A DNA stretch of 64,000 bases from Parapristionchus giblindavisi (Eukaryota; Nematoda; Chromadorea; Rhabditida; Diplogasteridae). Below, piece after piece: positions 36,316-46,863 of the stretch. Each line of letters opens with the position of its first letter. The stretch's first letter is position 1. The position numbers were made by a program, and so were the translations under genes. The stretch covers positions 62,001-126,000 of the forward strand of contig CALSFV010000338.1 of assembly GCA_943737045.1 (NCBI GenBank). Direction: 5' to 3'. The notes under the pieces are model-generated. The model ran no database searches. It was not told the origin of the DNA and saw nothing but the letters and a program-made list of their open reading frames with translations.

Positions 36316-36818
36316 CAGTCCTGCAGAATCGCCCCATTCACAGGCGATCGCGGCGACACGCGGCGATCGCCATTGTCGCCATGCTCTTATGTGCTCTACT
36401 GTAAGTGTTTTAGGTGTCTCAAATACGTTTTCGATAATCTATTCTGTCATATTTATATTATGCACATGAGAAAAGAATAGAAAACTATTTTAAAATTAAT
36501 GAAAATCAATTTTAAAAAAATTATCACACTATGAAACTGGAAAAATAAATTGGAATTCACAATTCTCCCACGCGCATTACGGTATTACACCACACCACGG
36601 TATTGCCGTGCCATATTTTTAAAATTGATTTTCATTAATTTTAAAATAGTTTTCTATTCTTTTCTCATGTGCATAATATAAATATGACAGAATAGATTAT
36701 CGAAAACGTATTTGAGACAGCTAAAACACTTACAGTAGAGCACATAAGAGCATGGCGACAATGGCGATCGCCGCGTGTCGCCGCGATCGCCTGTGAATGG
36801 GGCTATTCTGCGGGACTG
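36316..36818. mobile_element. 503 bp palindromic MITE, TA flanked
   Basis: Arms of about 200 bp (36316-36516 and 36615-36818) are near-perfect inverted copies. The tips read CAGTCC(T/C)GCAGAA and are flanked by TA (36314-36315 and 36819-36820). The GC-rich sub-tips contain GGCGATCGCGGCGACACG. The CAGT tips and TA target suggest Tc1/mariner mobilisation. Confidence 0.85.
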
Positions 36819-36820
36819 TA

Positions 36821-37557
36821 TTGACCCCGGTTTCATTCAAAATGAAATGAGACTATGATAATTCTTTCCCTTTATATTATTTGCACTAGTGCCAATAATA
36901 TTCCGAGAAGAATCTACAATTAGGTGCATGTAGTCCATCACGTAATTTTACTTTTTTTAATTAATTATTTATCAACTTTCTTGTTCAACTTCTTTCACAT
37001 GTCCGTGATATTTTTGAATAAATATATAAACAATTCAATACAAAACTGTAACTGTTTACCTTGTAGTCTTCTAATAAATCCTCTTCTCTTTATCATTGTG
37101 ATGGTTTTATTATTCCTATTCTCCCTCACTGTACCTTTCATTCATTGTAACAAGTGCGACTACACAGTCCAAGACTTCACATACGCTATATTATTTGAGC
37201 CTCTCTCTTTCTCTCTCGTTACTTTACTGTTATAACATTTGCTCGATGTTGACTCGACTTCCGACGCAATCATGGAACACTGAGGAGTTGTCGTCGATGT
37301 CGTATGGTGGTGGGTCCCAAGTGGACAACTGCTTTGATGAAGAGCTATGATCGCTTACTTCCTCACGAAAAAGAAGTAAGAAAAGAGACGAATAAAAAAT
37401 ATATAAGTCATATTACGAATTGGCGGGTCCCTTGTGTACTACTATTGACACTAATTTTTCATTAAGTGAAATATTTTCGGTCAGTTGAATAGAATATTTA
37501 AAGAACAAGTCAAAGTTGTATTGTTATTGCACCAATTCATTCCACCTTCCGATTCCA
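36821..37557. other. Intergenic
   Basis: A hydrophobic plus ORF at 36924-37235 (103 codons) is AT-driven and has no signal-peptide or family pattern, so it is not called. A TATTTAAAG lies at about 37494-37502, 55-60 bp before the next gene. Confidence 0.4.
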
Positions 37558-37762
37558 ATGAATTCAATGTTTGTCTTCTTCTCGTTTGTTTTCGCTATGA
37601 TCTCGATTGTTGGTACATGATTTGAAATTTATGAAACATTTTCAAGAAAAATGTTTCATAAATTTTTAAAAAAACGGGATTTTATAATTCAAAATAGGTA
37701 ACGAGGATTTAACTAGCTTTGCGCGCTTACAAGCTCTGACTGTTAAACACGGGAAACGTTGA
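37558..37762 (+). CDS. Small neuropeptide-like precursor with C-terminal amidation signal
   Basis: Exons 37558-37612 and 37698-37762, phase 1, encode 39 residues. A signal peptide (MNSMFVFFSFVFAMISIVG) is followed by about 20 residues NEDLTSFARLQALTVKHGKR and a TGA stop. The terminal Gly-Lys-Arg is the classic prohormone-convertase/carboxypeptidase/amidation signal, so the predicted product is one peptide ending in His-amide. One peptide with the GKR at the very end is compact for a neuropeptide precursor. The AT-rich TATTTAAAG upstream may be its TATA. I do not recognise the peptide family. Confidence 0.6.
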
Positions 37763-38068
37763 CAGCAGATTGCCCCGCGTTCTTCATAATAGTAGCGCAT
37801 CCCAAATCCCCTAGTTCAGCTTCTTTGATTTGCTTTATTGCAAAATGAGCTTACTGTAGAAAATAAAGATTTAGAATTGCATTTATAGCTTATATGACCG
37901 AGGTAAGTTTTCCAATAACGAATAACCATATTAGTCATGATTATCAATAACCATGATTATGTAAACAATATTCGAATATAATACTTTATTGGTCACAATA
38001 CAGTATGAAAATGAAACAAATTGACAGGGAAAATCATGTGATGACGATAACTTGGCATCTCATTCCGA
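37763..38068. other. Convergent intergenic spacer
   Basis: Lies between the neuropeptide-like gene and the minus-strand peptide gene at 38069. No feature recognised. Confidence 0.4.
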
Positions 38069-38221
38069 TTATTTCTTTGCACGAAATCCTCCCCATCCCC
38101 ATCCATAGCCCATATCCCAATAGTCTCCTCCCCATCCCCATCCGAACGGATAGCCCCACTGGGCATAAGTAAGCGATATCATAGCCAAGATAAGCAGAAT
38201 GAGGAAAAGTAGATTATTCAT
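38069..38221 (-). CDS. Trp/Gly-rich secreted peptide, NLP/CNC type
   Basis: 50 residues. I start at the ATG at 38221 because it gives a clean signal peptide, MNNLLFLILLILAMISLTYA, although the frame is open 18 codons further upstream. The mature peptide begins QWGYPFGWGWGGD and contains MGYGWGWGGFRAKK. A QWG start right after the signal cleavage site is shared with the genes at 40654, 44598 and 51709 and is typical of nematode NLP/CNC peptides. A TATA (GCAATATATAAAG on the minus strand) lies about 85 bp upstream. Probably a secreted epidermal antimicrobial peptide, by family resemblance. Confidence 0.85.
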   Translation of the reverse strand: MNNLLFLILLILAMISLTYAQWGYPFGWGWGGDYWDMGYGWGWGGFRAKK

Positions 38222-38366
38222 TGGAGAAATTGTAGTAACTGACTCAGAAGGTAGAGTAGATTGATGAAATAACACTGAATGTTTGACTTATTCGAATGAG
38301 ATCTTTATATATTGCATTAAGATGACAACATTTGACAGTGACACCATGTGATGAAGGGTAGAATAC

Positions 38367-38375
38367 TATATAAAG
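38367..38375 (+). promoter_or_regulatory. TATA box before a decayed peptide gene
   Basis: TATATAAAG lies about 75 bp upstream of the signal-peptide-like stretch at 38448. Confidence 0.5.
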
Positions 38376-38447
38376 AAGTCATCAAACATTCCGAGTGTCA
38401 CCCATTCATTAATAAATTCTACCTTACGTATTTCTACAAGTCATCGA

Positions 38448-38587
38448 GTGTTCAACATTCGTCTGTTTGTCTTTCTTCTTCTCGCCTTTGTTATGATCAT
38501 GCGCATACTACAGACGATGCAAAAGACCAGAATGGAAAGAATGGTGACGATTACAAAAATAAAGATGTGATATGGTTTGGAAAATAA
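38448..38587 (+). pseudogene. Decayed secreted-peptide gene
   Basis: A frame from GTG at 38448 reads like a signal peptide (VFNIRLFVFLLLAFVMIM) but has no ATG. In the adjacent frame an acidic stretch (TTDDAKDQNGKNGDDY) ends DVIWFGK before TAA, the GK resembling an amidation signal. A lost start codon plus a one-base frameshift would turn an intact precursor into this arrangement. The nucleotide sequence of the signal region resembles that of the intact gene at 37558. The presence of a TATA box supports a former gene. Confidence 0.35.
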
Positions 38588-39679
38588 ATATTTAAACTGT
38601 AAACTATATGTAATTTTTCCCCGATGACAGTTATTTGGAATAGTTCATTCGATGTGCCATAAAGTATAATATTGTCAATACTCCGGTATGTATTGTAAAT
38701 TGAGAAACAGAAAATGGGTCCCGTCAGTGGAAGAGTAAATCAAAGGTCTAAAGTTTATTGTTAGATAATTTTTATCAGGACTTGTAATCGGGATGTTACT
38801 TGTGGACATGGAATTTCTACATTTGTAACGAGTGAAACAACAATAACCGTAGCTGATTATGATTGTGGGCATAAACTTCATTGCTTTCGATTTTTTTAAC
38901 TATTGTTTTGTTGTGCTGAAGAGATCCGAGCAATAATACCCAATATTCAGTGGATACAACATTTGTATTCATTTTTTTCTGTTGTAGCAATAAAATGAAC
39001 GAATACGGATAAATTCTTGTCGATTGTGAATTGATTTATTCACAAGATATTTAAAAAATAACATTGAATTTAACACAAAAGATAATTCAAGAAAATACAT
39101 TGATAACAATGATAAAAACTCTCGGAATATGAACTACTCGCAAATAAATTTTTTCCACATTTACATATGAATCCAAATGAAACGTTTCCAAATAATAAAT
39201 TGTTTATACAATGCTTGATAAAAACTTTTCACCGACTTTATTAACAGTTCTATTATGAATTACTGTTAGATGACAGTGAAGCCAAAAGATGAAAGGTGCT
39301 TTTATCATTAGATAATACAAAAATTGAGGCAAACTTTTTGGCAAACCAAGCAAATCGGACAGATAGCCTTGAATAAAAATATACAGCATTGTCCTCAATT
39401 GCAGCAAAAATGCCGTGCAATTTATACCAAATTTAAAAGGTTTTTATTTTTTCACTCTTTTTTTCTTATGAACCCTTTTTATCTAAACTTTTCCACGTAT
39501 TCGTTGAGTAAACATTCAATTCGATATAACTCTTACTATCTTATCTATCGACGTTATCTCCTTTCGAAGTCTTTCTTACCATAAATTGTGTGTCATCTTC
39601 CACGACATAAAAGGAGTGAAATGCATGGTTCCTCCACCATTTGTCATCCATTACAATTCGTATTCCCTTCTTTATCAGG
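38588..39679. other. Intergenic
   Basis: AT-rich, with no splice-supported frames. ORFs at 38675-38881, 39204-39407 and 39324-39584 lack family features. Confidence 0.45.
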
Positions 39680-40152
39680 ATGTTCTGTAAGGTGTATCTC
39701 ACTCTGGTGCTTGTTGCTGGTGTTTTCTCTTTGGAGTGAGTTGCCCCGTCACGTGATGAAAACTTTCAAGTCCATGATTATATCAATATTTTCTATTTAT
39801 TTAGATGTGTATTCGATGCGGAGTCACCAGCGACCAAATTGAATGTACACGATGGTGTGGACTCTTGCGAAAGTAATGATTCATACTGTGTCACGGTTTG
39901 TCTCTTCCTTCAATTTTCTGCTAACGATTCAGCTTTCAGCTCAATCTGAATGGGATCTACGCGAGGGGTTGCTCGAAGACGGCTGCGAAAATCACGGATC
40001 AGTCCCTGAAAGTTGATTGCGGTAAAGAGGGATGCAACGCTGATAGAAGTCTTTGTTGCTGTAAAGGAAACAGATGTAATGGATCTGCTGATGCCAATGT
40101 TATGTTGCCCATTCTGTCATTGGGAGCTGCAAGACTTCTTATGAAGAACTGA
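39680..40152 (+). CDS. Ly6/ET-module-like GPI-anchored surface protein
   Basis: Exons 39680-39735, 39805-39895 and 39940-40152 give 119 residues. A signal peptide (MFCKVYLTLVLVAGVFS) is followed by a Cys-rich region with the spacing C-x(18)-C-x(6)-C, a YARGC, VDCGKEGCN and a terminal CCCKGNRCN, the hallmark of the Ly6/uPAR three-finger and nematode ET-module families. After CN come a small-residue site (GSADAN) and a hydrophobic tail (VMLPILSLGAARLLM), as expected for GPI attachment. Likely an extracellular membrane-anchored protein, with no specific partner inferable. An AATAAA lies at about 40181. Confidence 0.85.
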
Positions 40153-40181
40153 AATTTATGATACAATTTTTATTCAAGTAT

Positions 40182-40448
40182 TTAATAAAGGGTTTTTGTT
40201 TTTTTCTTTGAAAGGCTATGCTCATTTATATCAAAAAAGATAATGTCCACATGGAAGTGTACTCTCTTTTCCCTTGCAGTGCTTACATGATCCCTGTCTA
40301 TGCAAGCCACTCCTAGTCGAAAACACTCCTCGGCGCAACCCTGCAACAGGCCCCGTGGGCCAATTGCCGGCTGCATTGAAAAATTTCCAGAGTGGATATT
40401 ATAATAGTTTGCTCGTCTCTTCTTTTCTTTCGGATGTGAACTTCTCAT
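40182..40448 (-). CDS. Hypothetical Cys-containing ORF
   Basis: An 88-codon minus-strand ORF, tail-to-tail with the Ly6-like gene. Its middle (LLQGCAEECFRLGVACIDRD) is protein-like and is framed by a possible acceptor (TTTTTCAATGCAG) and donor (CAT|GTAAGC). It may therefore be one exon of a spliced gene and not a 88-residue protein. The basic N-terminus has no signal peptide. Unrecognised. Confidence 0.25.
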   Translation of the reverse strand: MRSSHPKEKKRRANYYNIHSGNFSMQPAIGPRGLLQGCAEECFRLGVACIDRDHVSTAREKRVHFHVDIIFFDINEHSLSKKKTKTLY

Positions 40449-40653
40449 TGTGAGCAGAGAAAATAGGCAACCTTATAATGTCAAAATTCAAATAACCTGT
40501 TATATGTAGTCTGTTTTGTTTGTGATAAGAAAAACAAAACATGGTATTGTAGATGCAATTCTTTATCAATCACGGTAGATACAGATCAGAACAGGTTTAT
40601 GAAAATAAAATAATAATGATAATAATATACACGATGTACAATGGTGCAAAGTT
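40449..40653. other. Short spacer
   Basis: AT-rich 3' flank of the peptide gene at 40654. Nothing else seen. Confidence 0.4.
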
Positions 40654-40860
40654 CTATCGTCCCCATCCACGTCCACGTTCCCTGCTATGACTGTGACCGC
40701 GTCCATGTCCAAATCTCTCTCTGCTGTGACTATGTCCACGTCCTCGTTCTCTACTTCGTCCTCTACTATTATGACCACCTCTACCCCATTGGGCATCGAC
40801 CATTGGCATTATGGCTAATGCGAGGACGAGAAGAGTAATGAATAGAAGATGAATACGCAT
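40654..40860 (-). CDS. Arg/Gly/His-rich secreted peptide
   Basis: 68 residues in one exon. The signal peptide (MRIHLLFITLLVLALAIMPM...VDA) is followed by QWGRGGHNSRGRSRERGRG and two repeats of GHSHSRER, ending GRGWGR. The mature peptide is strongly basic, unlike the Trp/Tyr-rich members, but the QWG start and signal peptide place it in the same NLP/CNC-like secreted group. The gene at 42069 is its nearest relative (shared MRIHL.FITLLVL). Cationic composition fits a membrane-active antimicrobial, which is an inference. Confidence 0.82.
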   Translation of the reverse strand: MRIHLLFITLLVLALAIMPMVDAQWGRGGHNSRGRSRERGRGHSHSRERFGHGRGHSHSRERGRGWGR

Positions 40861-42068
40861 TCTATAAAGACTGATTAATGCGGTCTTACGGCACTATGTC
40901 GGATGAGAACCTACTGACAAATTGTGAATGAGAAGAATTTGCGTATGGTAGACAAGCGATAAGGAAAAGTAAAGTGTACAACTAGTTCTCATAAAGTCAC
41001 GTAAACTAGCGTTGCATTTCGCTTACACACACCTCCCAGTACATTTTGGGGTGTGGTGGGTAGTAAGTGGAAAACCCTGATGGTCCATAAAATTACTATC
41101 AAAGTTTACGGTAGTTTATGGTAGGCAACCGTTATTGATCGATGGTTACGGTAACTTCACTTCACACTCGGGATTCAGCACACTCCAAAATTTACGAGGA
41201 TTTTACGTAAGCGAAGTGTAGTGCTCTTTTACGTGACAGCGTAAGCTCGTAAGGTAAAGTAACGACATATTTTGACGTATTTCGTTCTACGCCGTTTCGG
41301 CGACGGAGAACCTTTGTTGTGTGCACATTTCGGATGAAAATTTGTTAAAAAATGCAATTTGTATTACATTTATATTCCATATATGCCAAAATTCTTTTCG
41401 AAATTTGCACACAACGAAAGTAAAGTGAACGTCTCCGTCACTATGGTTTAGACACGTAAGAATAATGTAAGATCGTATAAAGATTAATTGATAAATAAAT
41501 GAACATTGATTGGATGAATTGTAATACTCTCTCTTTATATACTGATACAGTTGCAACAACTTTAACATGTTTACGATATCCAAAACAATTCAAATGGGCG
41601 AATACAATTCAATCTCAAAAATCGACTCTCTTCTTTATTTGTACCAAATGTTCAAAAGTCACGCAAATATAAGGGGGAGAGTACATACAGCAAAAAGATG
41701 AGTTTTTGTCTGATCTGTTATTTTCGAGCTTTCGAATAAAGCGTATGACCCTGTCGATAAGCCTTTTATCAAACACGAACCGGAACTTATTTTGTGAATG
41801 TATGTTGACTGATTTTGCCAAGATGACGGAACTGTATTTTTTTATATTTTCTAATCTCTGTATCGAATTCTCTGAATTTTCACTTTAGGACTTTGAAGTC
41901 CGAAATAGTGGTTTTTGCAACTGTAAATGAAGATATACGTGTCAGAACAGTACTGTAATTAATGAAATATAAAATAAACCATTCTTAAATAATTATTTAT
42001 TGTTCGTGGTCAATACAGGATGAAAATATGGATTGAGGATACCGATGGCATCGCCCTCAATATGGCTA
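40861..42068. other. Intergenic with a possible peptide-gene relic
   Basis: At 41444-41506 (minus) a TATATAAAG about 30 bp upstream of an ATG opens a short hydrophobic frame (MFIYLSINLYTILHY) that stops after 21 codons, a possible dead member of the cluster. 40985-41270 is richer in GC with TTACGTAAGC-like words and may be a degraded repeat. No other gene seen. Confidence 0.4.
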
Positions 42069-42236
42069 TCATCCCCATTCTCTGCTTCCACTTCCACTTC
42101 CAGATCTGCTCCCACTGTGACGATGTCTTCGTTCATGACTCCAACTTCCACTTTTACTTTTTGAACCTGCATCAGTCGTTGGAATCGGGGACAAAGAGAG
42201 TACAAGAAGGGTGATGAAGATGAGATGGATGCGCAT
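42069..42236 (-). CDS. Ser/Gly/Arg/His-rich secreted peptide
   Basis: 55 residues, so below the length of an obvious ORF. It is recognised by its signal peptide MRIHLIFITLLVLSLSPIPT..., nearly identical at the start to the gene at 40654. The mature part is GSKSKSGSWSHERRHRHSG followed by SRSGSGSGSREWG. A longer overlapping ORF in another frame (41993-42367) is a shadow. Paralogue of 40654-40860 by tandem duplication, with a shift of the repeat from GRER to SGS units. Confidence 0.8.
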   Translation of the reverse strand: MRIHLIFITLLVLSLSPIPTTDAGSKSKSGSWSHERRHRHSGSRSGSGSGSREWG

Positions 42237-43388
42237 CGAGTATTATGTAGAGTATGAGTAGAAGTGATGAACGACTTATTGGTTATTTCGTTCTTCCAAC
42301 TCTTTCTTATATAATATGTGAAATCAGTAGACAACAATAAGTGTCTATACCAAAACAATGTGTACAATTAGATGATGATAAATCTCAAAGATCAACTATA
42401 TCCTAAATAAATTCACAAAAAAACAGCAATAAGACGAATTGCTGTCATTTGGGCAATTATTTGGCCAACAGGAAATGTGGACCATTATTTTTTTGTTTCC
42501 CTATAACCATTTTTTCTTCACAGGTCGAATTGAAAACTGGCATATTTATTATTACTATTATTATGTCCTTTAAGTGGTGCTTTTGTGGTACTTTTATTAT
42601 TCTTAAAGTTCAGATTTTTATAGACACGGATTCGTTATCATCATGGAAAAATGATTGAATCATTGCCATATCATAAGATCATTATTACTTTAGTCCATTA
42701 TGATCGATCTGCTGTGTAAGAAAGTAACCGAAATTATGCAGTAACCGGGGTATAGAATAATATAGAAGAAATTCGAGAACAAAGTTAGGCAGAGTGAATA
42801 GACTTTCGCAATATTTCAGTATCTAGTTTATCCAATGTATTATTTTTAAAATGGTCAAAAACACAGTGAGTCTTCGTAATTCTTGAACACGCTGTACAGT
42901 TAAAATGTGACAGAACGGAACATAAAAACTTTCATCCATATTTGCATCGGAAACATTTGATCAAGATAGATTCGGTCAACCCTGGTAGGAGATTATGATA
43001 GTTACGTTGACGTTTGAAGTTCATGTCGTTGGAGAGAAAGTATCCCATTACAAAGACTAAAAATTTATTTTGATTTACTAAGTTGAATTTTGTAGCGTGA
43101 AAACATAATCAAATGCTCATGAGATTCATGTAAGTATTGTAAGTTCAATCTATATATCGTAAATTATTCAATCCATTTAGCCCCATCTAGAATCATTGGC
43201 TCTGTTCTTGTCCCAATCGAATAAATTGATTGGTCTGTTGAAAATAGATTTAACTTAAAAACATTCACAAAAAAACTAAGTTCGCTTGTCGATGCAAATA
43301 ATTTTACTGAATTGTCATTTTTTATACTTAAGACATTATTTTTCGTGAATATAATATAACCAAAAAATGATACTATAGAAATGAAATA
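42237..43388. other. Intergenic
   Basis: Promoter side of the peptide gene, then AT-rich DNA. The ORF at 42449-42658 has no features. Confidence 0.45.
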
Positions 43389-43880
43389 TCAATGATTACT
43401 TCCATGATCGTATTCACGTTCCGCTGAAACCAGAGCAGTACTCGTGTCAAGCGCAGCATAACCTAAACGAAACCCACTGGAACCCGTATGAAACCCACAG
43501 CTGCTCGGGCGAGATTCTCGGGCACCGTTAAAGAAGGAGACACTTGAGTTGGCATGACTGAATCCCGCCACGATAAGCTTGTGGGCTATTGTTTATATTA
43601 TATGGTAATTGACGTAAGTGATAAGGAGAAAATGAGAGAGTCAAGTATGCAGATCCGATGGGTACTCTCAACGTGCATTGAAAGTTGTACTTTCATAGTG
43701 AGCTTTAAACATATCGGGAATCAATATCAGATATGTATTTTGATTCGTGCGATGAATCTCTATCATTCTATCCGAACATTCTTATTACGAAAAAACTCGA
43801 GGGTCTCCATCTTTAATACTGTACCTGGATCAGAATGTGAACATAATCGAGGAAGTCATCATTCATATTTCATTTTATAA
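43389..43880. other. Opposing ORFs of unclear status
   Basis: A minus ORF (43389-43571; MAGFSHANSSVSFFNGARES...) and a plus ORF (43554-43880) abut head to head. The minus ORF is GC-richer and protein-like but lacks a signal peptide or domain. The plus ORF contains CTCGAGGGTCTCCATCTTTAA (43788-43808), close to the SINE body at 23.5 and 30.4 kb, so it is probably repeat-derived. Confidence 0.3.
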
Positions 43881-44597
43881 TTTCTTTAGCTATTATTGTC
43901 ACGAAAAACTCTTTGAATTATTATTTTAAAAATAAAGTATCAAAATGGTCAATTCAGTACTCGAGTACTTGTTCGACAAAAGCATTTAGTTTTACGGACA
44001 TATCTATTTTCATATGACCAATCTATTCGCTTGAGACCAATTAACCAGAACAACGCCGAATTATTCTTATTGACTGTATAAAATACACTTGTTTATTTGG
44101 TACGAGAGTATCCCGCCACAGCCACAGTGTGTTTCTATGTTTAGAAATAGCGCACAAGTGAGATAGTGGGTAGAGAGAGCGAGTAAGGAAGGGAGGAAAA
44201 GTGGGGAGTTGATCGATAGTTCTTTCTCTATTAGCAGCTAGTAGCAAGGCAATTACACAAGTACATTTTGTATGGACTATTCTGGAAAATTTTAATTTTG
44301 GGTCGAGCGCACGCTCTTTTTTGATTATTAATTCAAGCAGGTTTATCAACAAACAATTCGTGGTCAATGAGCTTCTTTGACTTACATTGCTAACATTTCC
44401 TACTTACATTTCATTTTTTTAGACTTTCAACTTTTGAAAGCAATTAAATAATCAATGATCAATTTTACCCATCTAATCTGCTTTAGTCAATGTTGGTTAT
44501 TATGTAGTGCATTGATTATAAAATACTACATAACTCAAGAATATTGCTTTATCATCAAATACAAAATGAGAGATTGCAGTAGAATGGCCATGATGAT
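43881..44597. other. Intergenic; left edge of a segmental duplication
   Basis: From about 44275 the sequence is homologous to the region from about 51370. The minus ORF at 44041-44367 lies partly in this repeat and is not called. Confidence 0.5.
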
Positions 44598-44804
44598 TCA
44601 ACGTCCCCATCCTCCTCTTCCACCAAATCCTCCTCTTCCTCCACCCCATCCACCATTAAATCCACCATTAAATCCACCTCCTCTACCTCCCCATCCTCCT
44701 CCTCTGCCTCCCCATCCACCATTGAATCCACCTCCCCATTGAGCGAAAGTCATTGAAACCATGAAGAAAAGAAGAACGAAGATCAGAAGATTTCTTGGAA
44801 TCAT
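44598..44804 (-). CDS. Gly/Trp/Phe-rich secreted peptide
   Basis: 68 residues. The ATG at 44804 is chosen over one 27 codons upstream because it starts a standard signal peptide (MIPRNLLIFVLLFFMVSMTFA). Mature sequence: QWGGGFNGGWGGRGGGWGG followed by more GGFNGG/GGRGG repeats, ending GRGGWGR. A TATA (TATAAAAGAC, minus strand) lies about 60 bp upstream. It is identical in coding sequence to 51709-51915, so the duplication is recent or the copies are being homogenised. NLP/CNC-type; antimicrobial role inferred. Confidence 0.87.
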   Translation of the reverse strand: MIPRNLLIFVLLFFMVSMTFAQWGGGFNGGWGGRGGGWGGRGGGFNGGFNGGWGGGRGGFGGRGGWGR

Positions 44805-45307
44805 TATTGATTGATGAGTCGATCGAATTATTGGCACAACTGATTCTTTGATTCCTTGACGTCTTTTATATGATACACAAAACATGTCTACAGATTGTTA
44901 AAATGACAACTGTGTGCAATTGATAATACAAAATATGATGTGTTGTAATGTAATATGTGTCATATAATAGAGTCGAATTACGTTTGAAATGAAATGGGTC
45001 AAACTACATGTACTGCCCTGCACAAAACCAATAAGATAAAAAAACTTAGCAACTATATTATAGTCGGTTTAAAAAAAAAGATTTATGAAATTCCACTCAT
45101 TAATGTGACTGTTGTTTTTCTCCACTAACATCTCCATTCTTTAGTGATCATGATTCAACGAAAAACATTAATTAGAGATCGACGATCTATCGATCTACTA
45201 CAAGATAGAAAACCTATTATATTGGTAACACTTAGCAATTCAAATATGGCAGAATTCTGGGTGAATTTCTACTAACAATAATTATGGACCAAATCGATAA
45301 AAAAATA

Positions 45308-45503
45308 CAGTGGTGTGCGTAAGCCTTTTCGAAATTCTCCACGCGGCATAGCGCCGCGCTACGCCCCACCGCGCCTGGCGTTTTCTCAATGAATAAAGAG
45401 TTTAAAAAATATATGTATAATAGCGATCGTTTAGCTATTTGCCCAGGCGTGGCGCGGCGCTATGCCGCGTGGAGCCTTTCAAAAATGCTTGCGTGCACCA
45501 CTG
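45308..45503. mobile_element. 196 bp MITE with proven empty site
   Basis: Ends CAGTGGTGTGCGTAAGC / GCTTGCGTGCACCACTG, GC-rich sub-termini (GGCATAGCGCCGCG and inverse), and TA on each side (45306-45307, 45504-45505). The duplicated region has AAAATACATAAC at 52470-52480 with a single TA and no element, which is the pre-insertion site. Confidence 0.9.
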
Positions 45504-46596
45504 TACATAACAAATAAAGTTGCAAAATATTTACATAAAGTATTTGAATATACGTTTTTGCGTTGTAACTGTTCTGCGTCTTTCACTAGCCCTTCCAATT
45601 TATTTTGTGACGTAATGCATGGATGTAGAGTGTTATTGTATTGAGAGGCCATTCCATTGTAATCATCACTAATCATTGTCTATTTCTCCGATGAGACAAC
45701 ATTTTATTGTATTTACCGAATTCACATCAATCATCCACCCACGCACTGTTGAAAGTTATCGAACACGGAAGTTATCTGGTATAAGACATATTCCACAAAA
45801 TGTTCGAGTGTAAGAAAATATGTGAAATTTTATGTAAATCCCTCACACCTCTCTTGTGCGATAGCCAAGTGATATGCAAGAAGTTAGCGCGGCCACTCAT
45901 CTATCCCATAGGGCAGTTAGAGAGAAAGAAAGAAAGGGACTAAGAAATGGGATGCGTTAGAAACTTTTTAAAGAAAAAACCATAATTAATCTAAAACGAT
46001 CCAGTGTTTCGGCCCTGGTCCTAGAGTGGTAAGCGTTCGATCTCATTACCCATTTGTCGCAAGTTCGAATCCTATTGGCGAAATGCCTCAATTTCCGAAA
46101 AATGCGCCTTTCTCTGCACAGCCTGATGGTTAGAGGGACTCCGCCTTTAAAAACTGCGTAAAACGTTTTAAAGGATTTTTAAATAATAAGGATTAAAATA
46201 ATTGATAATTGATAATTGATAAAGATTAAAATAATTAAATGAATACAATAGCTTATTTTACACTCCGTCCTGGAAACCCTCTCTCGTAGACAAAGAAAAC
46301 AAGTAAATAGTTTCAAATTTGCTCGGGTGTGCCTAAAACCAAAGAAATGGAAATTGAAAGACGATAGTTTATATATATTGGGTTGCTTGTAAAAGATATC
46401 TGAATGAATGAATATGCTAAGTAGAAGTAAACAATTCAATACTAGATAAGATTAATAGATAAGATCTTATAATGTGATTTACTAGAATAACAAGGTTGAT
46501 CAATGATTCTTTATTTCAAATTTATCACAGAATATTGTGAGCGAAATACTTCAAACTTGAATATTCCTAATGAAGAATGAAATGATGTGACAATCA
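45504..46596. other. Intergenic with a tRNA-like fragment
   Basis: 46012-46085 (plus) has a box-A-like TAGAGTGGTAAGCG and box B AGTTCGAATCC, without a foldable acceptor stem, so it is a tRNA-derived repeat. 46190-46230 is a small ATTGATAATTG repeat. No gene. Confidence 0.5.
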
Positions 46597-46863
46597 CTAT
46601 GCAACAATTGTGAATTCAATGCTGCGAACAAATCGATAACCCGGTCTACCGTATCCTCCACCACCACCGACACCTGGTCCACCACCGAATCCGAGTCCTC
46701 CTTGGTTACCGTAATCACCGGGTCCATCACCAAACCCGCCAGGTGCACCTCCAAAGCCTCCAATCGGTACTCCTCCTCCGGTTCCGATACCACCCAATGA
46801 GGGACGACCATATTGAGCATTGATAAGTGAGATGAAGAAGAATAGAAGAAAGATGAATATCAT
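46597..46863 (-). CDS. Gly/Pro-rich secreted peptide
   Basis: 88 residues from the ATG at 46863. Signal peptide MIFIFLLFFFISLINA, then QYGRPSLGGIGTGGGVPIGG, further GGFGGAPGGFG-type repeats and a non-repetitive C-terminus (YRFVRSIEFTIVA). QYG replaces the QWG of its neighbours. Upstream, a GTGAGT donor and an AAATCAG acceptor 2 nt before the ATG suggest a 5' UTR intron or trans-splice site. A truncated relic of this gene survives at 52846-52914. Confidence 0.8.
   Translation of the reverse strand: MIFIFLLFFFISLINAQYGRPSLGGIGTGGGVPIGGFGGAPGGFGDGPGDYGNQGGLGFGGGPGVGGGGGYGRPGYRFVRSIEFTIVA

Noticed and set aside
36924..37235. 103-codon hydrophobic ORF
   Set aside because: Composition follows AT/T-rich DNA; no signal peptide, splice sites or family pattern.
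46012..46085. tRNA gene on the plus strand
   Set aside because: Box B is good, but no acceptor stem or plausible anticodon arm could be folded.
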